A DNA stretch of 64,000 nt, taken from positions 193,501-257,500 of the forward strand of contig NW_013171868.1 of assembly GCF_000151665.1 (NCBI RefSeq). Reading direction: 5' to 3'. The translations under genes and the position numbers were made by a program. Source of the DNA: Blastocystis hominis (lineage: Eukaryota > Sar > Bigyra > Opalinata > Blastocystidae). Within the stretch, counting starts at the first letter, position 1. Each line of letters opens with the position of its first letter. Under the pieces are notes generated by a model. It saw only the letters and a program-made list of their open reading frames with translations, did no database searches and was not told the DNA's origin. Below are positions 48,151 to 59,188 of this stretch, one piece after another.

Positions 48151-50750
48151 TCTACAATTCCATCCATCCATCCATCCATCCATCCATCTTCCAAACCAAA
48201 CATCGCAACCATTTCTCTCTCAGCGACTGCCAAATCGGTCTGGATCGTGGAAACGTGGAAACATCGCGACCCACGGCGCACCAGGCGTGATCGACAAGGT
48301 GGGCGCGGATGAGCGCGCCGGTCACGTCGTAGGCGAAGAGGAAGCGGAGGCGGAGGCGGAGGCGGAGGTGGAGGGGCTGGGTGACGGAGACCACGGTGGC
48401 GTTCTGCGCCCAGTTGGACAGGAAGAGATCCAGAGAGCCCGGTCGACTCTGCACACCTTCGTAGGGAGCCACGGACCCCACCCCATCGCCCACCAGATTC
48501 CTGTTCACTCACACTCACACCCACACCCAGAGCGAACCGGTGAGCGAGGAGGTTGGCTCGCCGTCCACCACCAACACCCAACGAATTCCGACGTGGCCAT
48601 CGTGGACACTCCGAATTGCCTGCCCATCCACTCGGCACTGCCCACTTCGCTCGGGACGCACTCCAGCGTGTAGGAAGTCGCGGGGATCCCACCCTCCAAC
48701 ACGTCCCACACATCGTGTCCCGCGGGGAACCAGACGGTTCGGCGGAAGGAGGAAGTCGCGGGAGCGCGAAGCTCGCACGTGGCGGTGCAGAGATCATGGA
48801 AGGATCCGGTAATCGCCATCGCACAGTCCCACTCAATGCCCTCCGCCTGATTCCACACACACCGCATACAGAACCGCGGGGATCTTCTCTTGGCGGGAGA
48901 GATACCCGGTGAACGCGGCCACGCTCAGATAGATGGGCGCGTGCTGCACGCTCTGCACGCTCTGCACGCTCTGCACGCTCTGCACGCTCTGCACGCTCTG
49001 CACGCTCTGCACGCTCTGCACGCTCTGCAGGTCCAGGAAGCAGTTCGTGCTGGCGACCTCGCTCTCGCTCTCGCTCTCGCTCTCGCTCTCGCTCTCGCTC
49101 TCGCTCTCGCTCTGGATCACGGCCATCGAAGCCATCCACGAGCGTCGCACCACGTAGTACCGAATGCTGGCGCCGCCCAGCTCCGCCGGCTCTGCCCACT
49201 GCACGCGCAGCGAGGTCGAGGAGAGCGCGGCCACCTCGAGGTTCTGCACCGCGCCGGGCGCGACGACATACGCGGCGAGGGTGATGGGAGAGGAGGCCTC
49301 GGAGAGGATGGAGCACGCGGCGGAGCACAGCGCCACGCGAACCCAGTAGGCCACGCACGCATCGAGAGAGAGCTAAAGAGAGAGAGCTCGGGTTGCTGGA
49401 CGTCGCCCTCTTGGAGGAGCGCGTCGGCGGCGAAGCGCTGGGAGTGGGAGCCAACCAAGGCCTGCACGAAGAGCTCGCACCACCACCAGACCCAGCGCAC
49501 CTGCGTGGCTTCGAAGGCGGCAGCAGCACGACGGGCGCGGAGGCAGGGAAGGAGGCAGGCAGGCAGGCAGCAGCACGACGGGGCGGTAGACGGAGAAGGA
49601 CGCGAAGGCGGACCAGGAGGCGCCCTTGCGGACACGCCAGCTGATGGCCATCACGCTGTTCACAATGGCGCCCGCCACCAACACGGAGCGCGTCTCGAAG
49701 AACTGGCTCTGCACATTGCTGCCCATCAAGGCCATCCATCGGGGCTTCATCGGAGATGCCACTGCTCCAGGGAACCTCCATCTGCACAGACACGCTGCGC
49801 TGCGCTGCGCCTACTCCACTTCCCTCATACCAATCGCGCTCTCCACAATCCGAGTAGGCCACAACCGAACGCCAACCGAACGCCAACCGAACGCCAACCG
49901 AACGCCAACCGAACGCCGGCGCGGGTCGAGAAGGTCGCGATGAGGGTTTCCGCGGGGAAGGGGAGGCCGTTTCGGGACACCAACCTGTTGGCATTGATGT
50001 AGAGCGTGCGTGCCTTCGCAGAACCGCGGGAAGGAGCCATCGAAGGCGAACCCAATGGTGTAGTCGGAGATGGAGATCGCGGTGGTGGGATAGGAGAACG
50101 TGGCCTCGGCCAATTCAAACACGATGTGGATGTTCATGGGCTCGAATGGATCGTTCATCACCTCGCCCACGCCCACATTGCTCGTGCAGTACATCGTGGA
50201 TTGCTTCCCATCTCCCATCGTCCACAGCGCCACGTCCCTCGCCCCATCGCCCGCCACGCAGCGCAGCGCAGCGCAGCATCGGCAGGATGGGCTGGCAGGA
50301 GCCCGTCCCCTATCGATCGATCGATCGATTCCCACGGCTGATAGGCGTTGCACCCATCCGTGATCATGCCCCACTAGTCCACATCGCACTTCGTATCCAA
50401 CACTTGCCCCAAGTGCCCTTCCGGCTACCCCGCCGCTTCGTCCGCGGGGCACACCACCGCCACGCACCTCACCTCTCTTCCATTCCACCACTTCCCACAC
50501 GCCCGCACCACGCACACCTCCACCTTCCCATGCTCCACAGACCCACAAATGCAGAACTGCACCGTCTTGGAACTCGCCTGCTCCCACTGGCCATTCCAGT
50601 TCACTCGGCTCCCATCAATCAGAGGCGAGGACCGTCCCCACAGCAGTTTGCATACTCCGCCTTCTTGTCCCATTCTCCCAAGTTCCACACACGCTCCGCT
50701 TCTACAAACCTACAGCTCTTGCTCCCATAGTTTGCCCTTTCACTCATCGC
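48150..50750 (-). CDS. GC-rich gene(s) for a fibronectin-III-like, probably surface protein
   Basis: A GC-rich island with protein-like sequence on the minus strand, in several frames. The clearest part is an FN3-like domain at about 48900-49260 (GAVQNLEVAALSSTSLRVQW, RYYVVRRSW, IYLSVAAFTGYLS), interrupted by a (SE)n run and an (SVQ)n run. Other plausible pieces are 50020-50220 (ALWTMGDGKQSTMYC, TTAISISDYTIGFAFDGSF) and 48500-48830 (TVWFPAGHDVWDVLEGG). Frames change across microsatellites such as (CGAT)n near 50318 without obvious introns, so the gene may be degraded, phase-variable or mis-sequenced. I cannot give exon limits. FN3 domains usually mediate extracellular binding. The opposite strand also reads open for long distances; those are judged shadows. 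Confidence 0.4.
48943..49029. repeat. Tandem 9-base repeat (CTCTGCACG)n
   Basis: About nine to ten perfect copies. On the minus strand it encodes a run of Ser-Val-Gln inside the FN3-like domain. Confidence 0.95.
49058..49113. repeat. Tandem 6-base repeat (CTCGCT)n
   Basis: About nine perfect copies. On the minus strand it encodes a Ser-Glu run inside the same FN3-like domain. Confidence 0.95.
49863..49917. repeat. Tandem 11-base repeat (AACCGAACGCC)n
   Basis: About five perfect copies. Eleven is not a multiple of three, so the frame rotates through the array. Confidence 0.95.
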
Positions 50751-50823
50751 AAATCCGTTCTCTCTACCACACTCTACCACCTCACAATATGAAAATGAAA
50801 ATACGAGAAACAGAACAGATATC

Positions 50824-51236
50824 CTAGGCAAGAACGTCGTGCCTGTCCCAGATACCTCCCACGTTGCAAGTTATCTCCATGTATCCGCGGTCCCACATGG
50901 CATGAATGGGTTCGCCACGTTGCACAGTTTGAAGTACAGAAATTCCGCACTCGGAACACATTCCACACAGCAAAAATGGAACCAGGGTCCACCGCCATTA
51001 TGGTATTGAATGCGTTCACGATGCATATCTCACACACACAGTTTAGTCAAAGTAACGATAGCAAAGACTACACTAACTTCTTCAAACACACCAACTTGAC
51101 GACAGAACCCATCCCAGCTACAATACTTACACTCCCATAACACAACACACAAAAACACATAGAAGTCCGAAAACAAAACAAAACATAACAAAAGACAGAA
51201 CATACAAGTCCAATTCCAAATTTTGAATACATTCAA
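50824..51236 (-). CDS. Possible small secreted cysteine-rich protein
   Basis: A hydrophobic start (MNVFKIWNWTCMFCLLLCFV) is followed by a cysteine-containing segment (CKYCSWDGFCRQ). A second cysteine-containing segment ends RGYMEITCNVGGIWDRHDV then LA and TAG at 50824-50826. The link between them needs at least one intron near 51000-51040 that I could not fix. Signal-peptide character is the main support. No family recognised. Confidence 0.35.
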
Positions 51237-52239
51237 ACCCAGTAAGACGAAGCTAATAGCTTTTATTGTAAAACAAATGATTTCAAAAATACACAGGAAT
51301 TGTGCAATTGTGAAAATAGTGTTGAAATTGGGTATGAGTGGAAGAATAGATTTCGAATAGGGAGGGAGTTGTTTTTACTGTGAAGTGGAAGGAGATGAGC
51401 GGAAATGGGATATTGTGGAATGAATAGATCGAAGAGTGTTGTTTCCAGTGGAAGCGTTTTGTTTTTCGTTCTATTCATTTGGAATTTTATATAGATGGGA
51501 TTGAAAGAAATAGGGTATGTAGAAGATGATGATAGGAATGAAAATGGAAAAGCTAGCGATAATCAGTTTTTGGGTTATCATTTATAGTAATAATATGTGA
51601 TATGTGTATAGTAGAATCGAATAGTAGAGTTTGTGAGAAAGGTGGGTGTGTCGTTGAAGAACTGAGCAAAATAAGGTAGAATACATAATATATTTTATAC
51701 GAACAAATAGAGATATATTCATATTCCACTGTTTCTAGGTTTTTGGATAGTTGGTGTCCAGTTTTTGTCGTTTTGATGCACTCTGAACCTATCAGAGTTT
51801 GTTATATTGCCAGAGAATACTATCCCTTATTCTAACCCATATAGTATCCCCCACCTGCCAAATAATGCAGAATATCTCCTATTTAAAGGAAGAAGAATCG
51901 AATTGTACACCACTTCAATAGGGATACAAAGTGATTCACAATGTTGTTCTATTACGAGCATGAATAACAATAGCATACATAATACTTGCTGTTTGAGTTG
52001 GTTGATGAAAGTGAAATGCTTTGGTTCCCAACTCATTAGGATGAATAGAATTACTCACTAATAGTGATATCAGTATTGTTGATGATAAAGCTGAAATCCA
52101 TAAGAATGGACTCTATGGGAATGAGTAGTTGTCCAATATCAAGCTGTGAGACATATCTGGCTGATTATTTGTTGGAGACAACAATCAAACTATTACTTTT
52201 CAGATATATAGATATATGTATATATATAGAAGATAGACA
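51237..52239. other. AT-rich intergenic DNA
   Basis: No supported gene. It contains A/T-rich stretches and a TATATAGATATATG-like run near 52205. Confidence 0.5.
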
Positions 52240-53444
52240 TTGATATCTATCTTCTTGAATACCTTACTGAAGTTGTGCTTACAAGATATCGTGAATGAGA
52301 TGTACACATTCGAATTCAATGAGATCGGACGGTCATTTGCATCTGTCAGTACCCAATCAATGGAATCCAGGTTCGATTGTTCAATCACATCGATCGATAG
52401 GTTGTCCCAGGTGATCATGTTGTTCAGTCCCATCGATACATGAATCAGGTTATCGATCAGCGGACTCTTGAGACCGAATGTTTGAGCATTGATACTACTG
52501 TACACTCGGATCATACCCATGCCGTTTGTGATGTCGTATAGTTCCTCTGGTTATTAACACCTCGTGTGGGGATGTCCCCGCATCGATTAATATCACTTGA
52601 TCGGTTGGCACGTTGTACAACACGAAATCCGTATACAACGACACGGACGAAATGGAACACTGATTGAATGAGAGAGGATTGTTCAGCTTCACTTCCTTGA
52701 TCATAGTATTACCGAACACTTCCATCATACTCAACTGGTTCATCGGTAGAATTGAGAAAGACACTTGATCATACACATCTTCGATCGTCAACTGGAGTTC
52801 GAATTCGCCGTTCAATCGCATGATATTACCATCCATATCGCGGAACACGAACATCAATCGATCGAATCGGGTTATCATCGGAATGCAGATGTCTTCCACG
52901 GTGCGGAGATAATTAACCTCGGGATCGTCAATGATCATTGTGGTGAGCAGATTGTTGTTCTGGTTGGCAATCTTCAGATCGGAGGAACGCACGTTGGACA
53001 AGTACACTTGGATCACCTGGAGATTTTGCGTGATATCAATCACATTCAATCCATAGAACGAAGCGGGTAATACCATCGTTCGGTTTCCTAACCCGGTGAT
53101 CTCTCGGAGGTCCGGGGCATTGGTGAAATCGATGATGTACTGGCTCTAGATCCAGCTACAACCATAACTCGTAGCCATCATTGATATCGAGAATGTAGTA
53201 TCGGTCATAATGTTGAGGATAGCAATGATTTCATGGATCGTAGACTAGCCAAGAGGAATTATTAGCTCCTCATCATTCGTATTCGTCACCATATTGGTCG
53301 TGTCCACATTGTTGTACATGACTTGATTGAATTTGAAAAGCACATTCATGGAAATGATGTTAGGATTCCGGTTCTTGTATGGATTGATCCCTTCGAATGA
53401 ACCATTGGTAGGAGAACCTTGGATGAGAATGGAGTAATGCATTT
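52240..53444 (-). mobile_element. Capsid-like gene of a second Polinton-type relic
   Basis: A longer relative of the fragment at 37130-37500, beginning MHYSILIQGSPTNGSFEGIN and continuing through beta-rich sequence (MTRFDRLMFVFRDMDGNI is a typical stretch). No polymerase or integrase accompanies it here, so it is a solo remnant or a piece split from another element. It is broken, with a few breaks. Divergence from the copy at 37 kb indicates a different element lineage rather than a local copy. Confidence 0.5.
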
Positions 53445-53459
53445 TCTTTACCATAGAAA

Positions 53460-54674
53460 AGAGTAGTAAGCGAAATAACCTAAGTATAAAGAATTACACC
53501 ATATTCTTATATAGGACAAAAACACAACTATCCCGGGTAAACAGCAATATCTACTTGATAACTGGGGTTTTATGGCCACTTTGGTCGGAATCGGATTCGC
53601 GCTTTCGTTGTCAATTCCATACTTGCTACGTGTACTTTATTATGTCACCTTTACTTTATTAGCAATACACTCTTTGATCCAACTTGAACCAAAACTATAT
53701 TAATCATTAAACCCGAGTCCTATTGCTATATTACACATAGTTATTATTTCTTATTCAATCACTTCATATTCACTTGAGTGTATAATAATCGAATGATTGT
53801 GGATTCTTATGCTTGTGTATTGTATGATCATTTTTGGAATGATCTGGCGAAAATGACTCTTTCCTATTATGATACATGCATACTGCTGAGTAATTAACTA
53901 AAATGAAAAAATAGCCACTCCCTTCTCGAGTCGATTCTAAATCGGTATAATACTGTAGATGAATAGAGAGATGGTTACAAATACTCAATTTACAAATCCA
54001 AATCGTTGTATTTAAGTGGGATTGAACACTCTTGGAAATATGGAAATAGAAGCAGAACAGAGAATCCTCCCTACCATGTAAAGATAGAAAACAAATGCAT
54101 TCCTTTCTTCAAATGTCTAATCGTGTTATACTATCGCACACAAACGATATATTTATATTTTGCTATTATTATTTCAAAAGATAGTCAAGTATTTTATTGA
54201 ATAACGCAAATAGTTGAGTATGTACTTTGACATTGAATAGTACAAGAAATCGAATTTAGGATGTCTAAAAATTTTATAACAATGCTATTTTAACGTTTTC
54301 CTAATGAAATAATATCCGTTTCCTACCATTCCATAATACCGCTCTTTATCTTCCACCAACAATACAAAAAGCATAACGCAACACCGAATACATATATATA
54401 AAACGAAGAACAAATCAACGCATACAATTCAAGTTAATTATCGTCATAACCCAATGGAAATAAATTGCCTGGATAATTAGCAGTAGTTCACAAATAAAAA
54501 CATTAAAATCAATTGACAACTGCAAAAGTCGCCATATCTCTTCGTTTTCCGGATTATTTATGCGGACATACAATACTTATAAAAATAATATAAGGATTAA
54601 TACAAATCATATGAAATTGGACGAATAGGATTCAAACACAACTCCAAGCCATTTTATTATATTATAAAATTGTG
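53460..54674. other. AT-rich intergenic DNA
   Basis: No gene or RNA recognised in about 1.2 kb. Probably promoter of the MORN-LRR gene at its right end. Confidence 0.5.
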
Positions 54675-56155
54675 ATGCAGAAAATTGCTGATTTCGTGAA
54701 TTCTTCAATAGAAAGCTATTGCGTTGATAGTGCTACAATTCAAAACGTGGAAACTCGCGTGGGTGAAGAAATGAAAGTGAACGGCTGGATTTTACTCATT
54801 TTAAGTAATAAAGAGTGCATTTCATTAAATTATAATAACGGGGTATACACAAATGAGGGATATGTGTTGAGTGATGAGAAGGTGTTGAAAGTGCTTGGAA
54901 ATAAAGAATACGAGAATCTCGAATTAGTGAAGGATGGAGTCATTGAATTAAATCATGGAAGTCGATATATTGGCGCAGTTTTTAGAGATATTCCATTTGG
55001 AAAGGGTGAACTCTATGATAATAATGGATTATTGGTGTATAGGGGCATTATGATAAACTGGAAACGATTTGGGTCCGGAGTAAGTTACTTCACGAATGGA
55101 TTTAAGGAATATGAAGGCTACTGGTGTGATGATTCTCGCTTTGGAATTGGAATAGAGTATGATAATGCTGGAAAGATTGTAAAGGAGTGTAACTGGTACG
55201 ATGGAAACTCATATTCAAGAGAATATGAGGGCTATGGGCGCAATTTGAATATTGGGTTAAAACGTTTGAAAATATGTGATAATTGTATTTTGAAGGACTG
55301 GGACGTATCCTTATTTTACATGCTAGAAACAATCGAAATAGGTTACGATTGCTTTTCTGATGTCAAAACATTCAAAATCGATGGCATGAACTTGCTTAAG
55401 AGTTTGAAAATCGGAATCAATTCTTTTACGAAGAAAAAGAATGATAGTGCTTGTGATAAGTCAAAATCATTCCATATTTTGAATTGCGAATACCTAGAAA
55501 CGATTGATATTGGCCGATTTAGTTTTAGTGATTTTGGAGGAGAATTCGAATTAAAGAATCTTCCTTCGTTATCATCCATTGTGATTGGCCAAGTTGGAAG
55601 AAAATCGCTAAATTTTGATTATAGTTCTTTTGTGGTTCGTGGTATTAGAATAGTACCCTTGTTTAGTCTTGTAGATCTTCCAAATCTAAAAACGGTTCTG
55701 TTGGGTAATCGCACATTCCGTAGTTCTTTAGAAACAATAGTTGAAAGTACGGAAGTGGTTTTTAGATGAAGTGATTGGAATAGATCTTCCCAAATTGCAG
55801 TATATGGAGTTGGGTTATGCTTCCCTTTGTGGAAGCGAGGATGATGAATCATGTTCATTAACTATGCGAAGTAGGATCATTTTTGAACGAAATTATGATG
55901 GAAATAGATCTTCCGAATCTCTCTCCTATCAATTCGAAGGGATATAGCTTCCAAAATCCTCGTACAGTTACGTTAGAAAGTAGTTTTTAAGTGTAATTTT
56001 TGATTTGATGTAGATATTCCAAATATTAAATTCGTTAATATTCCTCATTCATTTAAGAAGGTTGAATCTAAATCTATAACGAGTATTGCTATGAATTTGT
56101 TTCAGTGATAGATGTCGATTCTGTTTTTGCTAATTTAGTTAAAATTGTTGAGTGA
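54675..56155 (+). CDS. MORN plus BspA-like LRR protein, paralogue
   Basis: Starts MQKIADFVNSSIESYCVDSA and matches the 44236-45751 protein along its full length: MORN units (FGKGELYDNNGLLVYRGIMI, EYEGYWCDDSRFGIG), then LRR units with LETIEIGxxCF. Five introns of about 29-37 bases lie in the 3' third, all phase 1 and all just before LP or IP of the next LRR unit; the last exon gives VDSVFANLVKIVE and TGA at 56153-56155. Intron sequences differ from the paralogue while positions are the same. No signal peptide or membrane segment. Unknown function. Confidence 0.82.
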
Positions 56156-56623
56156 TTTTCCCTTAGTAGTTGGACATTCTTTTTTTGTTGGTATCTAATA
56201 TTTAATAAATATTATGCTGTATGCTTTTCTTTGTTTCAATCCATAAAAGAAGTATTCATGGTTTCGAAAGCACCATAAACAATTGTGCTTTTCATTGGCT
56301 TCACTTGGACTGTTATGAATGATTCTGGGTTATGTGAATTGCTACAGCTTTCAACGATTCCACCATTTGTTCTAAAACTATTGTGAATGAAGCACTATAC
56401 AGAATTCGAAATATTGTGCAATCATAAATTCTTTCTAATCTATTATGGGCATAGTATGACTTGGATATATTTTTATCTAAAATACTAACGCTGACCACTA
56501 TGAAAACAAAAGAGATTATTATTGTAGTCCTTATTCCATCCTTTCCCAAAGGAACATTCCCGATTTGTCCAATTCCTGAGTATCCACGATATTTCTTTTT
56601 ACGAATCGTGAAAACAAACAAAA
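56156..56623. other. Intergenic DNA between convergent genes
   Basis: AT-rich; no gene recognised. The right part carries the minus-strand 3'-end motif of the next gene. Confidence 0.5.
56613..56620 (-). terminator. TGTTTGTT 3'-end motif
   Basis: Minus-strand octamer four bases past a TG dinucleotide that poly(A) addition could turn into TGA, ending the methyltransferase-like gene. Confidence 0.55.
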
Positions 56624-58296
56624 CAATTCTTAAATCCTAGATACGAGAAACAGCCCCATACAGTTTTCAGATTTCCCATCGGGTTCCAAAGCTCCTTATT
56701 TCTATTGTTCACAACGCGCTTCAGCCCAAATAGTAACAGCCTTTCTTCCCATTCTTTTGTGCTCCGGTATCTACACTGATCATCCTCGTCCATCCCTTCA
56801 GCAAGCATTAACTCTTCTCTCGGAAGCGTGTCATATGCTGGGTTGCATGTCGTGACATAGCGATGAAATCCATGGATAATGTCCATCGATACCTGCTCAG
56901 CAGTGCTGGTCACAGAATGATCGTTGATAACCAGATATCCATCGTTTGATATCTTTTTAATGAGCTCTGATAAGATTGATCCAAAAAGCGGAACTGCGTG
57001 GGGACAGCAGGAAACGATCAAGTCAACCTCCTCTATTTCTTTCAACGTGTCTTGGACCCACTGCAGAACAATGTTTCGATATTCCTGCCAGTCTTGCCCC
57101 TCTCCTTTCTTCGGGGTTTGACAAAATGTATAATCGTTCCGGTGTTCCTGTGCGCGTCGATCTCCCTCCGCCAGCACTAACACCTGGCTTGGACTTTCCA
57201 AATTATACATTTTCGCGAGATCATGCCCCAAATGTGCATCGATGCCCCCGACACACACAATCTGATGAGGTCGGAAGCCAGCAGGCACCACCTTATCGAT
57301 GTATTTCATTTTGTTTGCATAGACTCGAACTATGGAACGATCCACCGTTTGAGCCTGAGACACGGTCATTTTAGAGAGTGGGAACATGAAAGAGTGGATA
57401 TAGGCAGCATGGGCAGCTTCCCAGATCGACCGATCCTCTGTAGGGGGCGTCGAACGAATCGCCCCATTCAGAGTCTCCAGCACTGTTTTGCGGTCAGACA
57501 ACACAGTGGAGAATACTTCCTCAACTTGGCATCGAATTGGGCAGGGCGGCTCCGGACGCCATACGGTCGACAGCTGATAGTGGTATTTGTTTTGATGATT
57601 TGAGGGAGTTTGGCAAAGAGGATAGTGGGGATGGATGAGAAGGAAGGATGTTGTGTGAGGTGGACAAGAAGAAGAACCGAAACGTTCTTGTTTGTAAATG
57701 TGTTCTCGGATTTCAAACATGGAAAGAGCGCGTTTAATGATGTCCGCGATGCATTCTGGACAACGCAGAAGCAGTGTCGAACAATTCGAATTCCATGGAA
57801 TCGAGTCAATAAATCGTTGCAGGCAGGACTCAAGACTCTTCTCTTCCACAAGCACAGTTTTCGTTTCGGATTGTATCTCGCTGGGAGTCATTTCGAAATA
57901 CAAGTCCAAATAAATGCAAGCACTCTTCGCTTTTCCTACAATCTTTCGAATTTCGTTTAGGTTCTGGAAGATTTCCTTCTCTTTACACAGTAAATAATGG
58001 GGGTGCATGCTTTCGCTCGGAAAGTGGGAAAGCAGAAGCGCCATGTTCCCTTCCAGTTTTGCTGGTTGGGACGAAAACATTACTATATTCGTGGCGAGCT
58101 GCTTTGCCACAAAACTAATCGACTGAGCTCCAATTCCTGCTGTCAGCTCAATCAGAGTGTCGAGACTCTTTCCGAAACTCGCTTCTAAGAGCTTGCAAAG
58201 GTAATTCGCCTCTGCGTATGACGGGGATTGTGAGCAATACAAAGGTGATATTTGCAACTTTAACAAAGTGTGTCGTGGAATAGAAGGTGGAAGCAT
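56624..58296 (-). CDS. Two-domain methyltransferase-like protein (degenerate TGS-like plus Rossmann domain)
   Basis: About 557 residues, starting MLPPSIPRHTLLKLQISPLY, apparently one exon. The N-terminal domain has the shape of trimethylguanosine-synthase-type domains (DTLIELTAGIGAQSISFVAK) but where DPPWGG is expected it reads LDLYFEM, so it is probably inactive. The C-terminal domain has a SAM-type motif I (IVCVGGIDAHLGHDL) and a later INDHSV and YRSTKEWEERL pattern reminiscent of cap-methyltransferase-like proteins of large DNA viruses; that resemblance is from memory. The frame runs to 56599, through the TGTTTGTT, so the stop is likely made by polyadenylation near 56624. It is directly downstream of an intact TGS-like gene. 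A longer N terminus via an upstream exon is possible. Confidence 0.6.
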
Positions 58297-58345
58297 GTGA
58301 AGCAGACTTCCATCTACTCATTATGTAAAAAACACACGCTTCACA

Positions 58346-59076
58346 GAAGTCGGAATGAAATTCGTACAAGGAGAATTTCCAGTAAGTATGCTTCCGATTG
58401 CTTATAATGAACTTTTTCTCTTTGATAGGAGTTGCGGAGATGTGATTCTCAAAGGAAGTAATGTCAAAGTTCTGGGGATACTTCAAGCCAATGTATCGTG
58501 CCTTGTGTTTCAGATCCTCTACGACGTCTTCGATGTTTCGGTCAGACAAGTACATTTTGAGATTTGATTCTCGAAGATAGTCTTCTCCTCCCCATCTAAA
58601 TGTTAAAAACAAAATCACGTCTACGGTGGGTCAAAAAAGATAAAGTCAACATAGGGCATCTCTTTCATGTAATTCAAAAAATCCTTGTTAAGACAGTGAA
58701 CACGGCTGGAAAGACCCAAGAGATTGACGTTGTTCTGCAGCATTTCACACCGCTCCTTGTTTATTTCCACAGAAGTTACATTTGTGAAATACTTTCCAAA
58801 GGAAAATGTGTTACCTCCGGTGCATGCGGTTGCATCGCACACGCTCGCGAAGGGCGGAAGATAGTCGCTGATTATCTGAGTTATGGTGTCTGCAGCCGAA
58901 TCCACAGTGACGCTATAGAGAGCCACAGAATCCATTTGAATATTGTCTCTGATAGATTTTGGGTAATTTCCAAAATAATGATCCCACTTCCAAGCTTTCT
59001 CTTCATTTGCTGACCGCTTTCCCTCCTTATACATCTCATAGCGTTCCTCGACAGAATCTGTATGGCTTCTTTTCAT
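58346..59076 (-). CDS. Trimethylguanosine synthase (TGS1-like) methyltransferase
   Basis: Starts MKRSHTDSVEERYEMYKEGK. It contains the TGS1 signature set: WKWDHYFGNYPKSI, SAM-binding DATACTGGNTFSFGKYF, then FFDPP-WGGEDY, which is rejoined by a 29-base intron splitting PP from WGG. TGS1 hypermethylates the m7G cap of snRNAs and snoRNAs in the nucleus. The C terminus is uncertain: no clear genomic stop before about 58150, and a TGTGTTTT-type motif just past SLYEFHSDF suggests a polyadenylation-made stop near 58346. About 230 residues, essentially the catalytic domain only, shorter than animal TGS1 but usual for protists and viruses. Confidence 0.8.
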
Positions 59077-59188
59077 TTTGGATTGTATCAGGCCAGCAAG
59101 CAAAAAGTAAGAAAACCATCAAAATCATCCCAATTTCTGGATTCTCTTCTATTTTTTCATTTGCTTGGAGGAACCTTTTCAAAATAGG

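Noticed and set aside
48943-49113. Possible CRISPR or satellite array
   Set aside because: Units are 6 and 9 bases with no spacers and code for in-frame amino-acid runs, so they are coding microsatellites.
48890-50002. A 370-residue plus-strand open frame through the GC-rich island
   Set aside because: It consists largely of Ala-Leu and His-Ala-Leu repeats created by the microsatellites. The minus strand shows the FN3-like domain.
30000-53444. One single Polinton spanning both capsid-like copies
   Set aside because: The two copies are diverged from each other, and host-type genes with introns lie between them, so two separate relics are more likely.
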